Assembly (NCBI RefSeq): GCF_023278565.1
Contig: NC_064676.1
Span: 6,014,001-6,078,000, forward strand
Length of the DNA stretch: 64,000 nucleotides
Origin: Colletotrichum lupini
Taxonomy: Eukaryota > Ascomycota > Sordariomycetes > Glomerellales > Glomerellaceae
Direction: 5' to 3'
Under the pieces are notes generated by a model, which was not told where the DNA came from, did not search any database, and worked only from the letters and a program-made list of their open reading frames with translations. Below, piece by piece: positions 32,274-44,630 of this stretch (positions are counted from its first letter, which is position 1; every line of letters starts with the position of its first letter). The translations under genes and the position numbers were made by a program.

Positions 32274-34748
32274 TCATGAGCTGCCGAAGAAAACGTCATC
32301 GTTGTTGGTGAACATGTTGACTGGGTCTTCGAATTCTTCGTCAAACTTGGTCATCATGAGCATGTTGGAGTCACGGTCGAATTGAACTAGGCCATCTTCG
32401 GTTGTGAAAGCCTTCATGTTCATGAGCAATTCATCATCAGCATCGACCAGGCCCAGGCTCGAGATGCTGGTGTTGCCGATAGGACCAGCGTTGCCTCTCA
32501 TTCCAGCTAACAGCGAATCATCGCTGAAACCAGAGTGATTGGGCTCGGCGTCAAAGAACTGATTGGGTGGTGGCGATGAAGACTGGGAAAGTTCTGGTGG
32601 GGTGTTGTACTCGCTCTTTGCTGGTGATTCCGGTTGCTGGGGCAACGAGACGGGTGCCTCCATCAGGGCCTCCGGGGAGACGTATTCGGAATGGTGGCTC
32701 GCAGCCGGGGAAGTCTCCAAGTGCGAATCCCGGTGAAGACGTGGAGGCGAAGAAGGCATAGGTGCGGATGAACTTGTGGTGATTTGAAGAGGCAGGTCGA
32801 AGTTTCGACGTTCGTCAATGTCGCCCATCTCGAATTGGTCATCCGACATCATGAAGTCGTTCTCGGGAGAGTTGACCGCAGAGCTATCTGAGTAGCCGGA
32901 TTGCGATGAGGTGGATGCGGTTGACTTGTTCTTGGTCCTTGTGCGAGCCGACTTGTTGACGCGCTCGTCCATCTCAGGGCGGTGCTTGCGGGGACGTCCG
33001 CGCTTGACAACCTTCTTGACGATGCCATCGAACGCTCCAATGCACATGCCACGTTGGCGATGGCGGGTCAGAGCATCGTGGCGGGCAAAGCTGTTGCCAC
33101 ATTCGCAGGGGTAAGGCTTGATACCGGTGTGGATCTTTGCATGGCGCTTCAAGTCGTGTTGGCGAACGAAGCACTTCTTGCAGGAAGGGCACTGGTACTG
33201 TCGGTCATTCAAATGGGTTTGAACGTGAGACTTGATGTTCTCCTTGCGTCCAAACTTCTTGCCACAATCCTCGAAAGTGCAAGTCCATTTGCCATCTGCA
33301 GGATCGGGCCCGGTGATGTAAGTAGCAATGTCATCAAGCGTGACGCCGGTCTCAGTCTTGGTCTCCTCGATGTTGATGCTTGCAATGCTCGCGGCACTGG
33401 CAATGCTGGCAAGAGACTCGGTACGGCGATGAGGGGAAGAAAGGCGAGAATCATCAAAAGATCTGTCGTCAAAGGATCTGGAAGGCGAGATAGAACCGAT
33501 GGTCATGTTGGGGTGGTGGAGATCAGGCCGGTTATCGAATGCGCTGTGGAAGTTCATCAGAGGAGTGTGAGGAGTCGAGTGCTGGGACATGTCGGAAGAG
33601 ACTTGGAGATCGTCAGAGAGGCCGTCGTAGCCCGGAACCTCCTGGATCTTCAGGAACTCATTGTTGAAGTTGTTCATGTTCATGAAGTCGGCAGTCGGCA
33701 CAACCTGGTCATACAGACCATGGGGGATCTGAGAGGGCTGCTGAGGAACCGTCATGACGTTCTGCTCCGACTGCTTGCGCATCTCCTCAAAGATGTTTTG
33801 AGTGCGTTGGTTCGACTTTCTCACGGGCTTGAGAGTCTCCTCCATGGACTCGTCGTATCCCTCAGCGAATCGACTCGGCCTGGCAGACATGGGCTCGTGC
33901 TTGACGGCCCTGTCGTGGGGTGTCTCCATTGGTGTTGGGGGGAAGTAGTCTAGATGGTATAAGTGACTGAACAGAAGTGAGATTCGGAAAAACGTACTGT
34001 TTGCATCCTGGTGTGGTGGTGTCATTGGTCTTTGCATCTGCTCAACGCCCATAGTCTCGAATTTGTTGACTCTGTCCATGATGCCATTGCTAATTCTCCG
34101 CGAAGACCGTCTTGTGCTTGCAGTCTCGTCCTCAGAGATCCAGCCCTGAGGGGTGTTGGGAGTGTCGCTAAAGTTCATGAAAGAAGGGGTCGAGAGAGCG
34201 CTGTCAGAGCCAAAGAGCTCAAAGTCCTTGTTGCCTCCCATGTTCGCGCCATAGACCTGCTGACCCTTGGCCATCATGTCGTTCATCTGTTGGCCATACT
34301 GGTTGTACTGTATGGGAGACGAATCGAAGCATGTGGCGTCGAAGCGCTGAGCCTGAGGCGTTCCATGGGGGGACATGAGGTAGTTTTCATGGTCATTGGA
34401 GGCCATGTACATTTGCTGTCTCCGGTGAATTTGTTGTTGTGAGTGCTGTCGAAGGTGTGCCTGCTGGCGGGGGCCCGGGCGTGCTTGAATGCGTTGCTGC
34501 TGCGCTTCTCGCAGTACATGCTGCGGTTGTGCTAGTCCTGTGTTAGTAGTCATACTTACCGGTGCAAAGTCCTGCCTTCTTGTGTCCAGGCTGAGGCCTC
34601 GGCGGTGGCCGAGAGCTCGTTGACGCTGGACATTTGGGGGCAAGGGCTGGATCTTCACTGCTTCGAATGCCGTCGGTGTCGAATTTTGGCGTCGGTGTGC
34701 TCTGTGACGGGCATGAAGATTGCTGGTTTGGGGGTTATTGGACAGCAT
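32274..34748 (-). CDS. C2H2 zinc-finger transcription factor, Swi5/Ace2-like, about 808 aa
   Basis: The start is ATG at 34748 (MLSNNPQTSN, context ACAATGC). One intron at 33950-33997 (48 bp, GTACGT to CTAG) is in frame and would otherwise add 16 hydrophobic residues. Removing it joins PPHQDAN to NYFPPTPMETPHD. Three fingers lie at about residues 470-560: CTFEDCGKKFGRKENIKSH, CPSCKKCFVRQHDLKRH and the variant CECGNSFARHDALTRHRQRG ending in Cys. This set is typical of Swi5/Ace2 proteins, which control genes of late mitosis and cell separation in yeasts. A basic stretch VKKVVKRGRPRKHRP follows and may serve as nuclear signal or AT-hook. The rest is Gln/Ser/Pro-rich, probably activation regions. 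Targets here are unknown. Confidence 0.9.
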   Translation of the reverse strand: MLSNNPQTSNLHARHRAHRRQNSTPTAFEAVKIQPLPPNVQRQRALGHRRGLSLDTRRQDFAPVSMTTNTGLAQPQHVLREAQQQRIQARPGPRQQAHLRQHSQQQIHRRQQMYMASNDHENYLMSPHGTPQAQRFDATCFDSSPIQYNQYGQQMNDMMAKGQQVYGANMGGNKDFELFGSDSALSTPSFMNFSDTPNTPQGWISEDETASTRRSSRRISNGIMDRVNKFETMGVEQMQRPMTPPHQDANSTFFRISLLFSHLYHLDYFPPTPMETPHDRAVKHEPMSARPSRFAEGYDESMEETLKPVRKSNQRTQNIFEEMRKQSEQNVMTVPQQPSQIPHGLYDQVVPTADFMNMNNFNNEFLKIQEVPGYDGLSDDLQVSSDMSQHSTPHTPLMNFHSAFDNRPDLHHPNMTIGSISPSRSFDDRSFDDSRLSSPHRRTESLASIASAASIASINIEETKTETGVTLDDIATYITGPDPADGKWTCTFEDCGKKFGRKENIKSHVQTHLNDRQYQCPSCKKCFVRQHDLKRHAKIHTGIKPYPCECGNSFARHDALTRHRQRGMCIGAFDGIVKKVVKRGRPRKHRPEMDERVNKSARTRTKNKSTASTSSQSGYSDSSAVNSPENDFMMSDDQFEMGDIDERRNFDLPLQITTSSSAPMPSSPPRLHRDSHLETSPAASHHSEYVSPEALMEAPVSLPQQPESPAKSEYNTPPELSQSSSPPPNQFFDAEPNHSGFSDDSLLAGMRGNAGPIGNTSISSLGLVDADDELLMNMKAFTTEDGLVQFDRDSNMLMMTKFDEEFEDPVNMFTNNDDVFFGSS

Positions 34749-37700
34749 TGTGTCGCAAGGTTGAGTCCGGAAGGGATTGTCGTCGGTCGGTTTGTTGTCG
34801 ATGGGAACCTATGGGTCCGAAACTGGAGGAGTGTAAGTTAGCTCTGGTTGTGATATTGATGTTGCGACAGCATGGCTAGACTTACCTCACGCAGCGCAAG
34901 CAGAAGTGCCGGGCTAGGGGGTAAGAGAGGTTGTGCTCAGTCTTGGTAGACTTTGCGGGTTAAACAGATGATATCTGGTCTGTACGCCTTATTCAGGCGA
35001 GGTAAGAAAGATGTGAGAGCTCGGAGAGCGTGCTCTCTACCTAGGCAAAGGTAAAATTGTCAATTGGCAACAAGAGAAGTTTTTGGTTAGATACGCAAGA
35101 AGCTCTTTTGGACCTTCTTGAGTAGCTGTAAGTGGTAAGAGTTTGTTGGTTTGAGTGGTTTTGTGGTTTTGGAGGAAGTTTGGCAGTTCAGCCGCGCGAT
35201 GGACTGGTAGATGGTAGTCTTCCTGCAGTAGTGGATTTGACGGGAGGGGAGGGGAGGAAATTCAAGATTCCACTCTGGAGATAATCTGGGTGGGTAGGAG
35301 AGGTAGTAGTAGTCAGGAAAGACGAGGGAGGAGAGCGGCAGTCCAACAGACACAGACCACAGGCAAGGGAGTATAAGCCTGGCGTTTGGTGGGTTTGGCG
35401 GGTTGGAGGGGGGAGCTGTAACTGAGGAAACCATCTCAGACCAGGCGACAGGCGATGCGATGGGCCGTGGTGGTGGTTACCAAGGCGTCCGTCGGCGTCA
35501 TGGGCTTTGTTGACGTCGTCTCCACAGCAACGGGCAACTTGCGCCTCAAGCTCCCCCAGGGAAGGTACTCTCTTTCCCGCACCTGCACGGCAGCGGCACC
35601 TTCCCCCTGCCTGTCTAGCCAGCGCGGCCTGCCCCCCCCTTGCACTTACATTGCTCTTGCCACCCAATCGTGTGCGCCATTGCTGCACCTTCTCAGCTGC
35701 GACGGCGCTACCAAGTACGTATCCGTACGTACCAACAGGAAAAGGCATGCGGTCCGATACGTACCCAAGCTGACCTCCCACGCTCCTTCTCTTCCAAGCT
35801 TACTATTTCTGTACTTCTGATACATTTCCTCCCACGTTTTCTCACATCTCGATATAGCGCCATCACGTACCCTGAGGTACCCCATCGTGAGGATCCCGTC
35901 ATTGCGGGTTCCTCCCAGATGGCCCATCAACCACGGCTACGGCCACGAGCAATCTTTAAAACATGTCGTTCAAAGACAAGGACCTCCTGGTTCTGCACCC
36001 TGCCGCACCTTGCGGTCGCATCGCATCGAGGCCAGGTTTTCTTCAAGTCAAGTCTGACTACTGAAGTCTGATGCCAGCAAGTTGCGTATGTAGCGTATCG
36101 AAATCTCGATTTTATTTATCTTTCAAGTTTCTGGACACACATCCATCCATACGAATACCATGCCAACCTTGTCAAGGCAAAATCTCATAATTCCCATCCA
36201 GATATATCAACACGAGGCTCCAGAATACGCTTACACCGCAACAATGTCGTCGTGTCGTTCCTCGCTATACCTGACGCAAAGTGGGCACAGAAACAAACAT
36301 CCCAGCCCAGATCAAAAAAATCCTCCGTCTCCGCAGTCAGTCAAAAATGGAATCAAGGACGTGCGTGCTCCCTCCCGGACTCGTCCAACCAGCACCTCGA
36401 TTTAATCACCGATCGCACAACCCTGGCAACCGGACTTCAAGCCCGACGTGCGGATGACAGCCGATGGCCCGTCCATCCATCACCCAAGACTGCCATCGCC
36501 TGGAGTGCAGGCGCGCGCCGTCTCACCTTCCCACCGGCTGCCAACCACGCGGTACCGACGATGCACAGCAGCAGCCGCCGTCGTGCGTTGGTGCAGCCAC
36601 ACTCGAGAGTCTATGCTTCACCCGCTGCTTGCCACCAAGACAGCATGTTTCCAAGAGACCACGCGGAAGTTCATCATCATTTCCCTTTAGTCACTCGTTC
36701 CCGCCATCTTCTTCAATGAATATCTTTCCGTCTTGTTCCCGTGAGCTTCTTGTGCAACATACTTCTTTACTCCGCCGTTCGCCCGTAATAGACAGCAATT
36801 CTTCCCACTGTTCTCAAGACAAGTGTCAGCAGAGCTGGATGCCGAACAAACCAGACTGCCTCAGTTGCCGGATAAGCTTCAGGACTTCGAATACCTCATC
36901 TGTCAGGAACCACTATCACGTCGTATCTTTAGGTCTACCGTCCAGCTGGCTCGTTGCACAGATTTGTCGAAACCAACTTGCTGGAACCTCTACGAATTAG
37001 CAGCAGCTTTGATAGGCGGCACGAACACATATTCATGATTCGGTATCTGGATTCACGTCAGTAATTCAGGCCGGCTTTCTCATCTCTGTCTAGCGAAGTC
37101 AGTCGCCATATTCCGTGGCTGTACTCTATGGCGAAGCTACCATGAAGCAGTACGAACCGGCCGCTTTCGAGAATCTTGACTGCCTTTTATACACGCGCTA
37201 GATGAGGCCCCTGACCATCGGCATTTGTATTCTTCAGCCTTACAAGAGAGGCAAAAGTGAGCTCCAGCGTTGCGGACAAGAGAATAGAGAAGCCGGCGTT
37301 ATCAGCGAGCGGCGAAGGACTTGGTAGAAGCCAGGCACAGCTACCAGCACTCAAGATGCTACCCTCGAGACTTTTTAACAGATTTCTGGGATGCATGTCC
37401 AATTGCTTATTCCAGCGCGCCACATCCCGCGCGACCCTTACAGCAGTCTCCGCAGCTATTCGAGATGACGAAGCATGACAGATAGAGCTGCTTTGATATC
37501 GCTTTTGAGAGGCGTACCTGGCCTAGAAGCTCTGGGCTCCAGTCCGAATTATACTAGGTGCCAGCTACACATATCCTATTCGGTTGACCATCATCCATCA
37601 ACTGTTTAATAGTTCGAAGCGGTTCACCGGGAGAGCCTTTGATCTTTCGAGGTAAACGATTGTGAGTGACCTCGTGCGAGACCACCAAGTGGCTCTTGGC

Positions 37701-40463
37701 GAATTCTACCTCTCGTAGCCCATCAGGAGTAAGCTGAACTGAGATTACCCCGCGTATCATCGCTGCTCCTACGGATTGACAAATTGCAAAGATCGTCAGG
37801 ATGGTTCTTGAGATCCATTACTGCATTGACAATGAGGTCGCATAATAAGTGATTGGGTGATGGTGTCCCTAGTCAGGTCGAAAGCAGCTCACACAAGAGG
37901 AATGTAGCTGGCTTCCGCGCCACGAACTCAGCCTCAACAAGAAGACATACCTGAGAAGTACTCCCCTGAATTCACAAACAAGCCAAGGCCCTCACTGGTC
38001 TATCTACTACTAGACTTACTACCTCTTTGCCTGGCCTAGGTATCCTGCATTCATACATCCATCCGTTTTCAGCGCCTGCTCAAGAATGTATCTCGAAGCT
38101 TCTAGAGTACTGTTCATGGCCCATGCACCGGTCGCTAGAAATTCATTCAAGTGAGGGAGACTTCTCCCTTGAGCGACTCATCCAAATCGTGAAGCTTATG
38201 CCTCGAAGTCTTTAAGAAGGGGTTCACTGGAACGTTCTTCTCTCTGTACTGCCGGTCAGTCCAGATTCTGGCATTGACACTGCATCATTGGAGATCTGTT
38301 TAGGGTATATACAAGTTTCGCCAAAATCATGATGGTGTACATTCGTAACTGGTCTTGCGCAGGCTCATTGAGGGGATGTCAGGGATCTGAAGCCTTACTA
38401 TTCCGCACCAGAGCAAAAGCGTCGGTAGTCGTGAAGGATTCCTATCATATGCACAGCGAGCTATCCAATGGTTCCAAGGCCGACGTCTACGCCACGGTCA
38501 CATGATGCAAACTTTGCCCTTCGCCATCATGAAAGTCAGGGACGGTTCTCACGTGAGCACGTGGTTGAGCTCATGCCGGAGCCGAGGGAAATCCGGGGCC
38601 GAATGAGGCCCGGTTAAGAGTCCTCCTTGGGCCCTCTGCACTTCTATGTAAAGAAAGCCTCGGAACTAGACCAGCAAGATTTCGGATCCGATCTCATCGG
38701 TGCCTCACTGCCCTGATAGGAGGTGGCACTGGTGAATTAGCGAAGGTCGGGCGATATTTGACTCTCAGGTGAGGCTAAAAAAGGGGGCACGGCTAAGACC
38801 CGCCATCTTGGGTCAGGTCCATGTAGGCAGTATGCTCGGGCATTGTTGCACAATATTGGAGAAGCTGGGGAATACTGTTGGTCTCGAGGAGGAATCCGGA
38901 AGGGCGGGGAGTGAGTGGTGTAAGAATCGGTCGATAATGATGCGGTTGTTTAAACTTGAGCTGTGTAATCCAGCTACGACCACTGGGTGCGCTTGGTGTG
39001 GTGCGAAAGAAGAGGCAAAAGGCACAGCTTGAGCAAATTGGAGGAAACAGCGCTGCAGAGATCAGATGACATGCACCTTCTGGCTCGACAGGGTTCAGCT
39101 GTCTTAATCGAGACTGTTATTCACCGCCGCCTGGTAGGTTCATGCAAGGGCCAGAGTCGGGACGTTTCCACCGAATCTTTGTGCAGGCTTTGATGACAAT
39201 TGAGTTTCTGTGAGCTGGCAGCATCGGATGGGATGTTGCGAGTAAAGATAATGAGAGTTTGTACTTCATCTCTCAGTATCATACACATGTGCTTGATGAA
39301 TTTCAATCATGGTATAAAGTTGCAGCTGTCGGATGAAATGGCGGAGTGAGGTCACCGAGGAGTTTTGGTCAGACGGCCTCGGGAGCTTCAGGGACCGACC
39401 AAGTGGACTTTGGAGATCCACTTGAGTGAGATACGACACGTGATTGGGGAGAAGCGAGGTGAACTGGAGCTTACGAGATTTGAAGGCGACGGTCAGCGAC
39501 GTCGCGGGTGCCGGTTCTGGCCCGTGCGTCGTGCTCCCCTGTCACCGCGACAACCAGGGTCTTTTTTTTTTTTTTTTTTTTTGTCTTTCGTCTCTTGCTG
39601 TCCAGTCGATGCAATGTTTCCTGTCGTCCATTTCTTCACAGCGCACGGCGGTGACATTGGCTGGAAACAGTTCGCAGCGCGCAGCAGCAGATGCAGTAGC
39701 AGATGCAGCATCAGATGGAACCAAAGTATCGGGGCCGATCAAGATATGGAGTAGAAAGGAAGGGGGACGATTGTGAGGCCCCATGACCACATCAGACCTG
39801 CTCCATTTAGGTTGATGATTGCTGTGAATGACTGGACCAGGACAGCTAGCTACATACTACGTACTGCCAACTGCAACAGTGGACGTGGTGGACCTTGGAC
39901 CTTGGGACCTGGAAATAACTAACCCGGTCCCGACCCCAACCGGTTTCCTCCCATCTCCCGTCAATAATATCTTTGGTTTAAGCTTCTGAAAGGATCCAAT
40001 GCCAGCTTTCTGCAACGGCTGATTATCACCTATCGTGTCTATCTACCTGACGGATATCCCTCACCCAGGTTGCAAGGCTGCAAGAGACAAACAGACAGAC
40101 GCCAGACCATTAGACGCCAGGCCACATTGGATACCCATCTGTTGTCATCTGGTCCCTCTTTGTTGGCCCTCCCTTTGTCCATCTCTCTCTCACTCTCTTC
40201 ATCCATCTCACTTCACCCTGTTTCGAACCCTTTTTCATCCCACGTCTCGTCTCTTCCTGCAGAACTCGGAGCTGCGACAATTTACCTTTCGCCCCGTTAT
40301 TGACCCCCCGACTGCCGGCTCGCACGCTCGCACGCGTCGCCCTCGGCACCCACCCCAGCAGCTCTCCGCTCCCCCAAAAGCCAAAAGCGCAGACGGAACG
40401 AAAAAAAATAGCCACACCACGCATCAACACCTCCCATTAATCGCAATCTGACAAGTTCATGCA
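34749..40463. other. Long gene-poor region
   Basis: 5.7 kb without a gene I can support. About 34750-35450 looks like the long leader and promoter of the zinc-finger gene. From 35450 to 36800 the plus strand has many overlapping small frames rich in Ser, Pro, His and Arg that read like non-coding DNA. From 37000 to 39350 the sequence is nearer 50% AT with frequent stops. A 21-base T run lies at 39562-39582. About 39900-40463 is the pyrimidine-rich promoter and leader of the CBS-domain gene. Unspliced short exons, long non-coding RNAs or decayed repeats could be hidden here. Confidence 0.4.
39562..39582. repeat. Poly-T run of 21
   Basis: Twenty-one consecutive T on the plus strand in a gene-free region. 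A reverse-strand poly-A tail of an old retroposed copy is one possible source. Confidence 0.85.
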
Positions 40464-42873
40464 ATGTCAGGCAACACCCTTAGAGGCACGCCCAATCGCG
40501 GCCAGGCCCGTGGAGGCATCCCCTTCACCCAGAGCCCCTCCGTCACAGGCTCTGCACCTCCCGCCGCCGTATCCTCTGGCATTCCGCGCCCTGTCCTAGA
40601 AACCCAGGCTACCCAGAGCGAAGTTGGCGGCGGCGGCGGTGGTGGATCAGGAGTCAGTGCCAGTCGTCAGAAGCAGACCAAAAGAGATGAGGTATGATGC
40701 CCTTTTTTCCCCCCATCTTCTGATAGTACCCCACGATCACGACCTTTTGCCTCTTTCTGCTCCTTCGTCTTGGAGGAAAGATACGCAGACCGCTTGTCCA
40801 TCTTCTGTTGTCGTCGTCGTCGTCGTCGTCGCGTCTCCAGTCTCGCTGGCACTCCGATCGTGTCTACTACAATCGACCAGAAGCTCCTGCTGCCTCCAAA
40901 TGGCCAGACTTACCTACGGCGAGCTCGAAAGAGCCAGACTACTCGACACAATGGATACTGATTACTACGTCAAGGCAATTCGCAAGAAGATGGAGAGCGA
41001 TCTCTCCAAGAAGAAGCACCTCACGAGCCGAGCCCGTCACTCCCGCAAGGCCCCTCCGGGCACCGTCCTCGCCCTGAAGCCCAGTCAAGCCCTGCAGATC
41101 AAGCCCGCCACCACCGTCGCCGAGGCCGCCCAGCTCATGGCCGCCAAGCGTGAGGACTGCGTCCTCGTCACCGACGACGACGACCGCATCGCCGGTATCT
41201 TCACCGCCAAGGATCTCGCCTTCCGCGTTGTCGGCGCCGGCCAGAAGCCCAACCACATCACCATTGCCGAGATCATGACCAAGAACCCCCTCTGCGCCCG
41301 CACCGATACCAGCGCCACCGACGCCCTCGATCTCATGGTCCGCAAGGGTTTCCGTCACTTGCCGGTTATGGACGAGAACCAAGATATCTCTGGTATTCTC
41401 GATATTACAAAGTGTTTCTACGATGCCATGGAGAAGCTGGAGCGTGCCTACTCGTCCTCGAGACGTCTGTACGATGCCCTCGAGGGTGTGCAGTCCGAGC
41501 TCGGCACGAGCCAGCCGCAACAGATCATCCAATACGTCGAGGCTCTGCGTTCCAAGATGTCGGGCCCGACTCTCGAGTCGGTCCTTGACGGACGGCCCCC
41601 GACGACGGTCAGCGTAAGAACCTCGGTCAAGGAGGCCGCACAGATGATGAAGGAGAACCGTACCACGGCCGTCCTGGTGCAAGATCAGGGTGCCATTACT
41701 GGCATCTTTACCAGCAAGGACGTTGTCCTCCGTGTCATTGCCCCTGGTCTCGACCCCGCGACCTGCAGCGTTGTCCGCGTCATGACGCCTCACCCGGACT
41801 TTGCTCCTATGGAAATGAGCATCCAGGCTGCTCTCCGCAAGATGCATGGTATGATTCCTGCATTAATGAAATGAAATTAACACCAGCTAACGTACCATAT
41901 AGACGGCCACTACCTCAACCTTCCCGTCATGAACGAGGGTGGCGAAATCGTCGGCATGGTCGATGTTCTCAAGCTCACCTACGCTACCCTTGAGCAGATT
42001 AACACCATGTCTACTTCAGACAGCGAAGGACCCGCGTGGAACAAGTTCTGGCTCTCGCTCGACGACGGCACCGAATCCATGATGTCCGGCGAGGGAAGCC
42101 ACACCCACCACACAAATCTGGGCTCACGCATCATGTCTCCCGATATCACCCGGGAGCGCATCGGCGACAGCGTGGCTCCCGGTGACTCTGCCTCCCACGT
42201 TGGCTTGGAGTCACCACCTCGTTCCGCCGTCACCGGCAACAGCCCCGCTCAGCAATCCCCTGCCGAGCTGCCCTTCCCCTTCAAGTTCAAGGCCCCGTCC
42301 GGCCGTGTTCATCGCCTGCAGGTCATTGCCTCCCAGGGTATTTCAGCAATGGTTGCCAACGTGGTTGCCAAATTGGGAAGCGAAGTTGAGTCCATTGGCG
42401 GTGCTCCTGTGGCCGAGGAAGGCAAGATCTCTGGTGGTTTCGCGCTCAGCTACCTCGACGATGAGGGTGATTCTGTCTCCATCACGACGGACAACGATCT
42501 GCTCGAGTCCATTCTCCTCGCCCGCCAGAGCCGCCACGAAAAGGTGGACCTGTTCGTCCACGACCCCGAGAAGCCCCCCGTGTCCGCCGCACCCCCCACC
42601 ATCGAGACCATTGCGCTCCCCACCCCTCCCATCTCCGCCACGCCCGACCTTCGCCGGAGAAGAGCCTACGATGACGAGGACGACGAGGCTGAGGATGAGG
42701 ACGAAGATGAGTCTACGATCCGGAGATCGCGTCGCTCGAAACACCACGCACCCGTGGAGAAGGAGGTCATTGCTGGTGTTCCCAACGAGCTGCTGCTCCC
42801 TGGTGCCATTGTGACGTTGGCGGTTGTCATTGTCGGTGTTTTCACGATCTCGCGCCTGACCAGTAGTAGGTAA
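40464..42873 (+). CDS. CBS- and PB1-domain protein with C-terminal anchor (Mug70-like), 690 aa, three exons
   Basis: The exons are 40464-40691, 40975-41848 and 41903-42873. After a Gly/Ser/Pro-rich start, four CBS repeats lie at about residues 109-165, 171-222, 272-330 and 343-395. Examples are EDCVLVTDDDDRIAGIFTAK and FRHLPVMDENQDISGILDI. Such tandem CBS pairs bind adenosine nucleotides. A PB1 domain at about 490-590 (PFPFKFKAPSGRVHRLQVI to DLFVHD) should mediate protein pairing. An acidic stretch and a basic patch precede one membrane segment at about 663-685 (GAIVTLAVVIVGVFTISRL), so the protein is tail-anchored with its domains in the cytosol. The same CBS-PB1 order is known from fission yeast Mug70. 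Intron 1 (283 bp) has a (TCG)7 run; its acceptor was chosen to give KRDE-AIRKKMES. Confidence 0.9.
40811..40831 (+). repeat. (TCG)7 microsatellite in intron 1 of the CBS-PB1 gene
   Basis: Seven perfect TCG units inside the first intron. Confidence 0.85.
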
Positions 42874-43272
42874 GGGATGCGCTGTAGAGAGAGAAAGCTA
42901 GAGACAGGAAAGAGGAGGATCTCAATCACGACTTTACGAGAGTCCTTGGCGAAGCATTGTAAATATGTATCGAGTATTGTTGTCTTTACTAGACTTGAGT
43001 ACCCCGACGTTAAATTAATACACCGCACATCCGTTCTATCAATTAATTGGAAGTGCGAACCATTGGATTATGTTAGTAGCCTTGAGAAGTATAATTGCAC
43101 TCATCGTTCTTGGTATTACAGTCAATTGAGTGCTTACCTAACATGTGGGGCGTATCGGCAGGGGCGTTGCGGAGACTTCCGTCCAGCTTCCCTGAGAGCT
43201 CCAAAAATTGTTCCTGGGAAACTGCAGCAGCGTAACGACTCCTGAGCACCCAACGCCGCCCGCCAAAACGCC
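42874..43272. other. Short intergenic gap
   Basis: About 400 bp between two plus-strand genes. It must hold the CBS-PB1 terminator region and the promoter of the mitochondrial ribosomal gene. AT-rich, with no TATA box that stands out. Confidence 0.45.
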
Positions 43273-44630
43273 ATGATTGTCAGAAGCATAGTCAGCCGGC
43301 ATGGTATGTGTATTCTCTGAAGGTATCTGATTTAATTGAGTATCTGTTGCTGATATGGTGCTACTCATACAGGCAGCAGAGCCCTGCTGGCGCCAGCAGT
43401 CGCCCGATCATGCCACCGCGCCGGCATCACGACCGACGCCCTCGTCGGCGCCATGACGCCCGAGACGTTCGCAGACCTGACCACCTCCGCGGCCCTCGGC
43501 CAGATCCCCCAGGTCGCTCCGCAGCACGACCCGGACGTCGCAGCCAAGCGCGTCGAGGCGATCGAGGCCCGCTCCAAGACGGTGCCCAACGCCTATAACC
43601 GCTTCCGCCGGCAGCAGAACCTCAACGCCCGCGTCGGCGCCGCCGTCGGACGGCCGTACGTGCCCTCGCAGCTCGTCGAGAACCCGCCTCACCCGAAGGA
43701 CATCAGCCTGGAGCTGCTGATGGCGAGTCAGACGCACATGGGACACCACACGTCCCGCTGGAACCCGGCCAACGCGAAGTACATCTACGGCGTGAGGCAG
43801 GGGATCCACATCATCTCCCTCGAGACCACGGCTGCGTACCTCCGTCGCGCGGCGCGCGTGGTGGAAGAGGTGGCGTACCGCGGCGGGCTGATCTTGTTCG
43901 CGGGCACGCGCAAGGGCCAGATGGACATCGTGACGGGGGCGGCGAAGCTCGCGGGCGGGTGTCACTTGTTCACCAAGTGGACGCCCGGAAACATTACGAA
44001 CCGCGACGTGATCAACCAGGGCAAGGAGGTGCGGATCGTGGACGAGAAGGATATCACGCTGCAGGGGTTTGAGAGGTTGCAGAGGACGGGGCGGCCGCTG
44101 GTGCCGGATCTGATTGTGTGTTTGAACCCGAGGGAGAACTATACCATGCTGTACGAGTGTGGGTTGGCGAACGTGCCGACGATTGGGATCATTGATACGG
44201 ATGCGAATCCGGATTGGGTTACGTATGCCATTCCTGCCAATGATGACAGGTTAGTATTCACCTCCTTCCCTTCCCTAACGCCGAACTCCCCGTCTAAACC
44301 CCCCAACTACCTCTCTGTCTATGCCCGTTGACTAACAATGTCGTGAACAGCTACCGATCCGTCGCCGTCATCGCGGGCGTCCTCGGACGCGCGGGCGAGG
44401 CGGGCCAGAAGCGCCGTCTCGCGGCCGCGGAGAACGGCGAGTCGGAGTGGACCACCCCGCTGGAGACGCAACGATTCATGAAGGCCCAGGGGAACGCGTG
44501 GGAGAGGGAATTGAAGAAGTGGCAGTCGACGGCCTCGTACGCGGCGCACAACCCGGAGGAGGGCGAGGAGGCGAGGTTGCTTGAGATGATGCAGGTTGAT
44601 CGGAGCAAGGCTGTTGATGGTGGGCTTTGA
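43273..44630 (+). CDS. Mitochondrial small-subunit ribosomal protein uS2m, 395 aa, three exons
   Basis: The exons are 43273-43303, 43373-44249 and 44351-44630. The first exon (31 bases, MIVRSIVSRH) is short and joins in frame to exon 2. The N-terminus is basic, without acids and amphipathic (RSIVSRHGSRALLAPAVARS), as expected of a mitochondrial targeting peptide. The ribosomal S2 core follows: LLMASQTHMGHHTSRWNP, YGVRQGIHIISLETT, GGLILFAGTRKGQMDIV, PDLIVCLNPRENYTMLYEC and PTIGIIDTDANPDWVTYAIP. The last exon continues YRSVAVIAGVLGRAG and ends with a fungal-type charged extension. The protein belongs to the head of the mitoribosome small subunit (yeast Mrp4). The frame leaves no doubt about either intron. 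Confidence 0.95.

Noticed and set aside
32982..33953. 323-codon plus-strand frame
   Set aside because: Antisense to the Swi5/Ace2-like zinc-finger gene.
36464..37000. 178-codon plus-strand frame
   Set aside because: Ser/Pro/Cys/His-rich text with no folded segment, overlapped by several equally long frames; compositional.
40939..41847. 302-codon minus-strand frame
   Set aside because: Antisense shadow of the CBS-domain exon, with no domain of its own.
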